A stretch of 18,277 bases of DNA from contig JAMQCK010000652.1 in NCBI GenBank assembly GCA_024196135.1, positions 1 to 18,277 on the forward strand. Reading direction: 5' to 3'. Both the position numbers and the translations under genes were made by a program. This document shows, one piece after another, positions 7,647-16,535 of the stretch. Each line of letters starts with the position of its first letter. The stretch's first letter is position 1. This stretch comes from Pleurotus ostreatus/Saccharomyces cerevisiae fusant (taxonomy: Eukaryota > Opisthokonta). The notes below the pieces were generated by a model, which saw only the letters and a program-made list of their open reading frames with translations, made no database searches and was not told the DNA's origin.

Positions 7647-10275
7647 CTACTTACGGTGACGTTTGGCCTTTGGAGTGCGACTGGACGCATCCTCGGCGTC
7701 CTCAGCGTCCTGACAATCCGAGCAGCGCCAATTCTCAGGAATATCATCGATGTCGGCCAGAAACGCACAATCCTTGCAGAACTGTAAACGTGTTAGCGAT
7801 AAGTAGGTAATCGGCATGAAATGCAAGGGCTTACCCATCCAGGTGGCGAGCAGCAGTCCGATCTGGCGGCGCACCGAACAATGTCCTCGCTGTCAACAGG
7901 GAACTCGACAGTGCAACCTGAGCATTTGATCGAGGCATTCGCGCGCTCTTCGACAGGAGACGCATCGCGTGCCTCGACCTTGCGCTTTCGCGATGATTGG
8001 CGGGCCGGACCTAATGGGACCGGAGCTGAGACCGTTGTTCTGCGGACGACCGGGGCGGGTGACGCCGTAGCAGCCATAGGTACAGCGGACGTGGCCGAGG
8101 GAACGACAGACGGAGCGACTTGTACGGCTGGCTCGGAGGGCATGGTCATTCCTTGTTCCTGCACCTTTTCGATATAACGCTGGAGCACCTCGAGCACTTC
8201 GTCGTGAGTGGGCGGGTTGGGACCGCGGCGCATCACGATTGCGCGCCACTCGCGTATGCACTCCTTGAGGTCCGCGAAGTAGGGATCGATGACAGAAGAG
8301 AGAAAGTTGTCGAGAATCATCCTGTCGTAAGGTTCGTGTTGCAGTCGCATGGTCTTCGCCTTCTGGGCGCCAATGACACTGTCACTTCCCTCTAGCCACT
8401 CTCCCAGTGCGGACTTCCTCACATCAAACTCCCGAAGTCGAATTTCGGGACCTGTGTAGACGGAGCAGAACCAGATAAACACGTAGAGGAGGGACTCAAG
8501 ATCGTGCCAAATCTCGTGAGGGAATACGTTAGGGTGGCAGAGGATGTCGCAAGCGGCAAAAGTCGCATGACCCTATGAAACAGGAAGGGTCAGAAATACA
8601 ACATTGACTGCACCACATTGCGAGGATCCTACCGTTTTAATTCCGATTGCGCACGCTGCGCGCACTTGTTCGCGAAAAAAGGCGTAATCGAGGTCGATTA
8701 GTATGCCGCAACGTATTCCGAGTCTTGGATCACCACCCTTCAGTACAAGATTGCCATCGTAGATGTCGGCGTGCATTATGTCTGCCTCGGTGCATAGACT
8801 GCGGTGCGCTGGAGTGAAGAAGTCAGCCGAGTTCCGGTCAGCGATTAGCTACGCTTACTGATGACATAATCCCTCATAGCGCATAGCAGCTCCAACTTCG
8901 ACGAAAAGTCAGAGAGTAGAGCGCCGTAGCCCTTCATGACAATCCGCCTGTATTCCCTGTCCTCCATGCTCTTCAAGATGTCCTTTTTTCCACCGCACAA
9001 TGTCTTGACCAACTGATGAGTGGATATGATACCACCGGTGGGCCAACAGACGACCTCTTCGTCCACGATGGTGGGTATTCCCTTCACATCGGCCTCAGCC
9101 GCTGCAGCGTAGAAGTCGGTCTCTTTGTGGGCACGACTCGTATCGTGCCAGACGTTCTTGATTACATAATCTGTTTGGTCGCCAGGTCGTCGACAACGCC
9201 AACAGACTGTTCCTCTTCCTCGCACAGTCTTATCAGTGCTGAGGACCTCGAGTATCTCGTACTCGACACCGTTGACAGTGACAAAGCGCTTGCCCCCACG
9301 CTCCTCGACATGGGGGTCGCAGCCGAGTTGGTCCTTGCTGAACAGGGTAAGACCGGCCAGGAGGCGCACGAGCACAACAGCGTTGGTATGGATGTCCTCC
9401 GAGGATGAGACCACGCAGCCAGACCGGTGGTGGACCACCACCCGGAACTTGGTCCCGGCGATGGCTAGTCCAGAGAAGTGCATCCGAGTGTCTTGCACGG
9501 GCATACAGTTCAGAGCGCTGTCATGAAGCTGCCCGACGGCCTCGTACATCAACGACTCCGAGGACTTGTGCTCGACGTTCATGAGGACATGTTTGCATCC
9601 CGGACCATCCACGAGGGATATGTCTGGATGCCTGTTCATGACACCGCTCTGTGTGAGCTGTGCGCCATGGTAGTCGGCGGTCCACCGGCGGCTTTGGTCA
9701 GTGTCTTCCGTTCCCCAATGAGACCGGATGAAGTCGGCGATGGATTGGAGAAAATTCGCAATCCTGTCCTCTTGAGTCTGCGCTTCGAAGTTGGGCACGT
9801 CGTCGCCGATCCACCGCTTGGTGACTGTGTCGTATAGTTTGGCTTTGGCCATTTCTTTAAGCATTGTCGAGGGCGTCGCGGGAAGCGGTCGAGTGGGGAT
9901 CAGTCCGGTTGTAATGTGACCGGCTTGCCAGATGATCGAACCCTTGAACATGTTCTGGATAGTCGCGTCCAGGTTGCCATGCGTCATGAGTGCATTCGTA
10001 CCCAAGGGATCTTCGCGGGAGGCAAATCCGTTCGTGACTGCAGTGGGATAGGAGGAGGGCCTTTGCTGGCGAGGAGTCCTTTGAATGATGCTCTCAGGTA
10101 CTCGGAACGGAAAACGGAGTGCGGAGGAGTCGTTGTCCGACGACGATTGCGGTGGCATGGGATGCTGACGAGCAAGTCAGTCGACATTGCGCCCTTTTGA
10201 GGACAGACCACGCACTTTAATGCCCATGTCTCCTGCGTCGCCGTTCTGAGCGATCGTGGTTCGAGTTTCCGCCAT
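7647..10275 (-). CDS. FunK1-type protein kinase with C-terminal PHD-like zinc finger, copy D
   Basis: Five exons in transcription order: 10275-10216, 10164-8859, 8808-8633, 8572-7835 and 7781-7647. The introns are 10165-10215, 8809-8858, 8573-8632 and 7782-7834 (50-60 nt, GT..AG, good branch-like sites). Splicing gives 804 residues. The third and fourth exons start at the two intron positions shared with A, B and E. Kinase elements: RGRGTVCWRC, YVIKNVW (K356), HADIYDGN (D470, N475), IDLD (D494) and WHDLESLLYVFIWFC. A Pro/Ala/Ser-rich linker with SSRKRK follows. Then comes C-x2-C-x13-C-x5-CC-x6-C-x2-C-x14-C-x2-C (residues 731-783) with GWFCKDC and IPENWRCSDC. This matches a PHD finger with Cys where His usually stands. 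The protein ends KAKRHRK. The last intron falls between W and F of the finger. Exon 1 may be coding or leader; the alternative start is ATG 10158. The stop lies inside a perfect GTAAGTAG donor-like string, so a longer isoform is possible. Confidence 0.87.
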
Positions 10276-10317
10276 CGTGGAAGAGGATAAGAACGGGTGC
10301 CGATTTCCGCGACCCAA

Positions 10318-10357
10318 GTCACACAAGTGACACGGCCATCGCGTGGCCATCACGTGA
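10318..10357. promoter_or_regulatory. Upstream palindrome cluster of FunK1 copy D
   Basis: About 45-80 bp upstream of the D start lie an inverted repeat GTCAC-ACAA-GTGAC (10318-10331), two near-identical 11-bp units GGCCATCGCGT/GGCCATCACGT (10334-10355), and TCACGTGA (10350-10357). The last matches the palindrome upstream of copy B. The gap between the E stop and D start is only about 220 bp, so these are good promoter candidates for D. Confidence 0.45.
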
Positions 10358-10494
10358 CTGCATCGTGTCCACAACCATCCAACCATCTGGCAGCTGGCAG
10401 CCTGGCACAGGTTTTTATCTGTGTACCGGAGTATTTGACTGGTCTCACGGTCTTAATGCACGCATGCAATCAAGCGTATGAAGTATATATTTTG

Positions 10495-12858
10495 TTAAGT
10501 ACATAATCTCCGCCTCTTCGCGCGACCCAATACCGTGTCAGCTGCTATCTGCCTTTTGCCTCGTTCGACAATGTCGGCTGGATAAGTTACATGACTTTTG
10601 CCACCGCCGGCCCTTATCTGATATCCTGGCGTCGCTCCGACTTTCGTCTGACCAGGAGAACGACCGCTGTCGCTTTCAACGTCGGCCTCCTCGAGCTCCT
10701 CGTCGTCCTCCTCGTCGTCAGCTCGAGCGTCGCGCTCATCCTCCGAGACCTCCACCGACGAAGGTACAATGATCCGCGCGACGTCCGAGTTTCCCGAAGG
10801 GGGCGGCCGGCGATGCGTGTCTGACGGTTGCTGAGCACGCATGTGCACCTCCAGGATGTCGAGGATGTCTTTGTGCGTGGCTCCCTCGTCGGTCATCAAG
10901 ATGGCGTGCCGGATCTCGCAGACGCAGTCCTTGAGATCGTCAAAATAGGGATCGAAAGTGTCGTCCAGGAAGGCGCGAAACCCCTCCGGCGACTGGAACA
11001 TGATGTCCCGCTTGAGTTTCCCGACTGCCGTGGGGTCGCCCGAGAACCACCGGCCCATGGGAGATTGATATGGGTCGAAGCCGGGCTGTCTGGCGCTCAT
11101 GGGCCCCGCATAGCTCGTGCAGACCCACATGAGAACGTATAGGAATGACTCGAGATCATGGATGGGCAAGTGGGGAGCGGTAGGGCAGAGCAGGAGGGTG
11201 AATGACATGAACGGCAATGTACCCTATGCGGTCGTCAGCCATGGCGATTGCATGAAGAAGGTCAAGCTTACAAGATGTTGGCCTGCGACCGAGATACGTT
11301 GCGGTCCGTGGATGTCGGTAGCAGAGTCGAGGTCGATGAGGAGTCCGCGACGCAGCCGTCCCTGAGACCGGGCACGCAGCATGACATTGTATTCGCTGAC
11401 ATCGTTGTGCAGTATGCCTCGCTCTGCGAATAGAACCAGATGTGCTACCGAATTGTTAGCTCTCGAGCGTGAAGCGGAGAGGACATGCTAACCTGCGACG
11501 GCATCCCGAAAGGCGGAAAGTAGCTCCTCCTTCGAACTAAAATCCGCTAAGGGACGGCCAAGCGGTTGCATAACCAGTCGGTGGAGATGGAGGATGTCGA
11601 TGTCGCGCAGCTTTTCTTGTCTGCTCGGTCGGCGCAGAGTCGCTCGAAAGAGGTCTGTAGACCTAGGCTTCCCTTCCGCGTCAACCACGACTTCGTGGTC
11701 GACAAGAGTGGGAATCCCATCGACGCCCTGAGCCTGCTCAAGGAACGAAATCTCGGTCTCTTCGCGTCTGATGTCGACCCAGGTGCTTTTGACCACATAT
11801 TCGTCGTCACTGCCCGGTCTGCGACAGCGCCAGCAGACGGTACCACGCCCTCGAATGTGGTTGCTGAGAAAAAGGCGCTCTACGATCTCGTACTCGGTTC
11901 CGTTGACGGAGAGAAGGCGTGAACCATCAGGACGCGTAATGATCGCAGGGTCTCTGCCAAGGCGTGTCGAGTGTAGGAGAGTAAGGGCCACTATCATGCG
12001 GACGAGGAGGTGGCCATGCCTGTGCACATGACGCGTCTCGCACTGGACGCGGCCAGCACGATCATGTATGACAACGACGAAGGCATCCCCGGCGAACGCA
12101 AGACCGACGTGGTAAAGGCAATCGTCCTGAGTGGCAAAGACATATGCAGCGGTGGTCGCCAGCCTTTGCACAGCATTAGGGAGAAGATCTTCGCTGCTGG
12201 CTACCTGTACGTCGCATAAGACGTTGGACCACTCCACGTCAGAGCCCGGCCCGACAAGAACGGCCCCGAACATGGAAGTCCTGTTGCCATCGGGCGATGT
12301 ACGTGTGGCAAACCATTTGCGCTCTTCGGCGGGGAGAGAGATGCCCTTGTCTGTCAGCGCCTCGCGACAGTGATCGTGGATACTATCCAGGAAGGCTGCA
12401 ACCAGTCGCTCGCACTCCCCGTCCGGATATACACGAGACATATCAGGGTACAATGTCCAACGCCTCGTCTTTTTGTCGAAGTACTTCGGCGGCATATCTC
12501 GAAAGATAAGGCTGGGTGGGCTCGCGAACAGAGTCGGCGGAGCGAGGGCTTGGAAGAAGTTTGGGACATCGCGCAGAGCGGTTCGCTCCAGGTCGCAAGC
12601 ATCATATAGGTCGGCGTCCGCGGGAGCTGAGAGAGCGTGGATGGACATTGATCGACGGCTGGGCGGTGGCGTTACGTGGGGGGCCGACGAGGATGAGGAA
12701 GACGAGGATGTAGACCCGGTATCGCTGGAAGAGCCATCGGCGTCCTGCTTTGGCGTCGACCTGTTCTTGAGCCTGGCGCTTCGACGAGGTTGAGCAGGCA
12801 CAAAGCCGGCCTTGGTCTTTGTCGACCGTCCTTGTGCAGCCTGCTTGCTAATTGGCAT
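10495..12858 (-). CDS. FunK1-type fungal protein kinase, copy E (full length)
   Basis: Three coding exons, 12858-11493, 11444-11272 and 11223-10495, are separated by introns 11445-11492 and 11224-11271 (48 nt each, phases 1 and 0). The protein has 755 residues. The N-terminus is basic (QPRRSARLKNR) and then serine-rich (near 48-58). The conserved region runs from about 85. Kinase elements are IRGRGTVCWRC (335-345), YVVKSTW (K357), HNDVSEYN (D470, N475), IDLDSAT (D493), GTLPFM and HDLESFLYVLMWVC. The tail has an acidic stretch rich in Asp and Glu and ends in AKRRRLCT, similar to the end of copy A, suggesting nuclear location. The ATG at 12856-12858 follows a probable 5' UTR intron. It is the first gene of the array and the best template for judging the damage in B and C. 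Substrate and role are unknown. Confidence 0.92.
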
Positions 12859-12864
12859 GCTTTG

Positions 12865-12914
12865 CTGTAACGGTAGTTGGTGAAAGTAAAAGTACGGCTA
12901 TCGTAGGCACGCAC
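12865..12914 (-). other. Probable 5' UTR intron of FunK1 copy E
   Basis: In the transcribed strand a GTGCGTGCC donor after CCAG and a GTTACAG acceptor bound 50 nt. The acceptor lies exactly 6 nt before the ATG. Copy D also has an intron with a GTGCGT donor ending 6 nt before its internal MPPQ ATG. In E no in-frame ATG precedes the intron, so its first exon would be untranslated. Confidence 0.55.
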
Positions 12915-13132
12915 CTGGTTGTATGCAAGGGTCTGAGAGAGACGCTTCGTTTGCGTGATAACTTCCGACGGATAGGCCGGCTACTGGTAGAGATGGTGAT
13001 AGCGCGCCAAGCCTATACTATAGAATCAATGCCGCGACGGATTGTCGACTGGGAAGCTGAGTGCGTTCCGAAGCGGTAAACGCAATATGGAGGACGATGC
13101 CAAAACGCGTTGTCCTGACCAATGTCACATGA

Positions 13133-13167
13133 TGACAATTGTCACGCATCGCGTGGTGTGACGTCAC
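13133..13167. promoter_or_regulatory. Palindromes upstream of FunK1 copy E (12-bp palindrome and CRE-like site)
   Basis: A perfect 12-bp palindrome TGACAATTGTCA (13133-13144) and a 10-bp palindrome GTGACGTCAC (13158-13167) lie about 275-310 bp upstream of the E start. The second contains TGACGTCA, the consensus CRE/ATF bZIP site, and is followed by CGCGTC, as in the copy B upstream region. The 12859-13360 interval has no credible gene. It also contains the 3' UTR of the Ste20-type kinase, which is on the same strand. Confidence 0.45.
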
Positions 13168-13360
13168 GCGTCCCGAATGGGAGTCCGCCATGCACACTGC
13201 ACATGTAGTATAGCGACTCGGCCTTGAATGATACGAGGATTGTGAGTTCGCAATGCAATTGTGCGCTAATATACAAGTGGTGACTGTCTAGTGTAAATCA
13301 GAAGCGGTACTACAGTACCGACGTGGGTATCCTGTCCGATAGTGAATGCCAATAAACCTT

Positions 13361-16210
13361 TCAGCTCGCAGCTGCCTGCAACGCTGCCAATATGCGCTGG
13401 TGGTGCGACGAGCCCGCATCGTCCGACGACATGTCCGGGCCGCTGCTGTCGTCCTCAGCCGCTTCCCAGTCGCCGCCCTCCTCCTCAATGATGTCCTCGA
13501 ATGCGCTGTCCAGCACGTTACCCAGCCCCGTCTCCACCACCGAGAGCCACTGCCCCAGCTCCTCGATCGTGCGCGCGAGCTCGGAGTGCGTGCTCCCGTC
13601 CCGCACGAGCGCCGTGTAGTCGAGCGGTCGCACAGGGGGTCCGTTTCCGAGAGATTGGATAGACGTGATGGACGAATTTGACGGTTTATGCCCGTGTCGC
13701 CTGAACTCTGGCGGAGGCGAGCTCGTGCGAGGAAGACCAAGAGTGAAAGAGGCGCCTGACGCGACTGCTGCTTCACGAAAAGAGTCGTAGCCGGCCGTGG
13801 CGACTGCGGTGCCTAGGGAACTGGCCGGAGGGGGTGCGTACGTCCGCGAATTGCTCATGGCAGCAGAGGGTGATGGCGGTAGCAAGTCTGATATACCCAG
13901 ACGATGTTCTGACGAGAGGGATGGTATCTGGAGCTCTGTCAGCGCGGTCGAGCAAGCCAAGCGGCCTTACCCACCTTCAGCACGTCCTTCAGCCCTGGCG
14001 TTCCAAGGGAGTCCTTTTGACTCGAATCGCTCCCACTCCTATTCCGACCATTTGGTGTCGCTGCATACGGTCGTACAGGCGGCACCAGCGGGATATCCTC
14101 CAAACTCGACTGCCCCATCAACAGCGGCTTCGGACCGCTCTTCACAATGATATCCTGCGCCGCCGTCGCCGACCGCGTCCGCGACATACCAGGTGGCGTT
14201 ATCGGTGCCCCATCTCGCGCGCGTCGCAATGTATCAAGCGAGTACGTCGCTTGATGCGCCCCGGGAGTAAGGCTGGCCGTGCTAGAGCTTGAGCTACTTG
14301 CACTCGCGCTCGCGTGCGTAGGGCTCGTCCGCGCATGTTTCTGCAGCTGGAGAGGCGTGACAGCGGGAGCAGCGGAAGACAGAACCTTCTGTGCAGCAGG
14401 GAACTGGAAGGTCGCTGGTGCGCCGAGGCCCTCACCGGTGCTCTGCGAGCGTCGCCGGCGCATAGGTCGCGGTCCCACTACAGTGTCGCCTTTCGGAGGG
14501 TCAGAATGATTACTACTGGACGCTGATCCAGAGGGATCAGGGCTGCTGAGGTCGAGGGATTCAGACGACGACGGAATCTCGATGTTCGGAGGACCGCGAG
14601 CTCGATGGTCTCGGAATGAGCGAGCTGTGACTGTCTGTCCCGATGAGACCGAGGTGCGCGCGTCGTCGAAAGTCCCGACACTGGAGCGCTCTCCACCGTC
14701 CTCAGACAGCTGTCGCAGCCGTGAATGCGGCCTAGCCGTCGCGCCGGACGCAGCAGACGGGCCTTCCATCTCTTCCGGGCTTTCAGTCAACATCGAAGGC
14801 CGCGTGAGTTCTGGTACGCTTCCCAGCTTGGAGCGTCCTTTGGGAGGGAACGAGAACTCGGCAGGTTTCGATAGAGCATCGGTGCGGACGTCGAGGGTTG
14901 CTGCTCGCTTTGCGCCGTGTCGTTCACGATGGGGGGGAGGGGTGGGTAATGTTGGAGGCGGTGGCGGAGGGTCGGGTGTATCGTCGCCGAAGATGGCGCG
15001 CAAGGAGGATGGGACGGTGGTGGGCATGGGACGGACTGTCGGGTCTGCTTCAGGGATGGGGGCCATGACCACGGTGTCCTCGTCGTTCGCTGACATGTAC
15101 TGCGACATCCGTCCCCTGACGGTTTCGAATTCCCAAGCATTAGAATCTCTCGTAGCCCGACCGAAGTTCTGAATACTTGATAGATTGTCAGTGATAAGAT
15201 AACGACAGTCAGAATGGACGCACTCCTCCTGCTCAGCAGCTTCCCAAGCCATAGGCTGCGCCAAACTTTCGCGAGGCGCTGCGCGCTGCACGCGACCGAG
15301 TAGCTCCTTGAGTATCGTCAAGGGGACCTTCTGCGCAGACTTGATCCACTTCGTCTTCAAGAGCTCTTCGGCCGTCGCACGCTGTAGAGGGTATAAGTGA
15401 GCTATCTCTTAAGGTGCCAGAAGGGCCACGCACCTCACTCGGAACCTCCTTCAGACACATAGCCATAAAGTCTCGCAGCTCCTTACTCCCGTCACTCTCT
15501 GGCAGCGTGGGGGGCTTCACGCGGGGGATGAGGTCCATCGCCTGGTGCGGATTGAGATGCGAGTGAGGCGGGTGTCCCATTATCATCTCGTACACCATGA
15601 TACCCAGACTCCAGATGTCCGCCGTCGTGTCGTAGCTGGCAACGCTTCCCAGCAGCTCCGGTGCCATGAAGAGGGGTGTACCGATCATCGTGTTGCGCTT
15701 GCTGTTCGCCGACTGCATGAGCGCAGACACGCCGAAGTCGCAGATCATGACATTGCAGGCGGAGGTGATGAGCACGTTCGCAGCCTTGATATCGCGGTGG
15801 ATGACGGGGACGCGGTGGAGGTAGGCCAAGGCAATGAGGACCTCACGTACGATGACGGCAACGAAGCGTTCCTCCAGTTTCTTGTCCTTGCTAGCCTGCA
15901 TGATCGAGTACACCGACCCGCCCTCGGCGAGCTCCATGACGATCCAGGCGCGGGGCCCGTCCATATGGCAGCCATAGTACTTGGTGATGTTGGGAGCATC
16001 TCGAAGAGCGGTGAGCAGCGCGACCTCGCGCTGGATGTCGCCGATGTCGTCCTCGCCTTGTCCCTCGGCGGCCTCGAAGTCAATGATCTTGAGGGCTACG
16101 ATGTTCCCAGTCGGAATATGGACTCCTTTGTACACCGCACCATAGGCGCCCTTGCCCACCCGCTCCAGGCGCTTGTATAGCTGGTGCACGGACTGTTGCG
16201 GGGGCGCCAT
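13361..16210 (-). CDS. Ste20-family serine/threonine kinase (GCK group, Nak1/Kic1-like)
   Basis: Exons in transcription order are 16210-15434, 15381-13975 and 13927-13361. Introns 15382-15433 and 13928-13974 are both phase 0, giving about 916 residues. The N-terminal kinase domain shows GKGAYG (19-24), ALK (K41), HRDIKAANVL (D140), DFG (158-160) and GTPLFMAPE (177-185), the Ste20-group pattern. The GCK branch is indicated by the N-terminal kinase domain and lack of a CRIB. After it come WEFETVRG, proline runs and a long Ser/Pro-rich low-complexity region. A conserved tail follows: SSEHRLGISDLLPPSPS, then a helical segment LARTIEELGQWLSVVETGL. Nak1/Kic1 kinases act in the RAM/MOR polarity and cell-separation pathway; that role is inferred from family. 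Near 15174-15228 there may be a further short in-frame intron (48 or 51 nt, with a CTGAC site), which would remove about 16-17 residues. Confidence 0.9.
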
Positions 16211-16254
16211 CGTCGTCGTCGTCGAACCCCCGTCGCCTCAGCTGGCGGTTCGAT

Positions 16255-16260
16255 CACGTG
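16255..16260. promoter_or_regulatory. CACGTG E-box in the divergent kinase/dioxygenase promoter
   Basis: ATCACGTGG lies about 45 bp upstream of the Ste20-type kinase ATG, inside the 325-bp gap (16211-16535) shared with the divergent dioxygenase gene. Nothing else gene-like is seen in the gap. Confidence 0.35.
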
Positions 16261-16487
16261 GCGAATATTCGTCCGGGTCACTGCGAACATGTCATGATCC
16301 CCTTCCCTGACATCCTGCTTACCAGTTGCTCACCTTCGTTCTGACCAGAATACAGCCACTCTCAATGCATTGTCCAGACTTTTTCCCCCTCGCTGGACGG
16401 CCCTACTTCTCGTCATCCCCTCAGCGCCGCCTTTAACCCTTATCAATCTCGTGTCAGCCTCGTCATGAGCCTGACGCGATGGACGGT

Positions 16488-16496
16488 CATAAATAC
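16488..16496 (+). promoter_or_regulatory. TATA-like element of the dioxygenase gene
   Basis: CATAAATAC lies 40 bp before the upstream ATG at 16536 and about 165 bp before the internal ATG at 16662. If transcription starts 20-40 bp downstream of it, either start codon could be reached. Confidence 0.4.
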
Positions 16497-16535
16497 GGCA
16501 GGCCTCGGACATAACTCTCGCTGCCACCGCACTGT

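Noticed and set aside
12660..12720. Simple-sequence repeat in copy E
   Set aside because: It is serine codons of the low-complexity N-terminus inside a continuous frame, not an independent repeat element.
14582..15172. 196-codon + strand frame
   Set aside because: Antisense to the Ser/Pro-rich region of the Nak1-like kinase; low complexity explains the missing stops.
15545..16180. 211-codon + strand frame
   Set aside because: Exactly antisense to the conserved kinase domain (HRD, DFG, APE), so a mirror of that gene.
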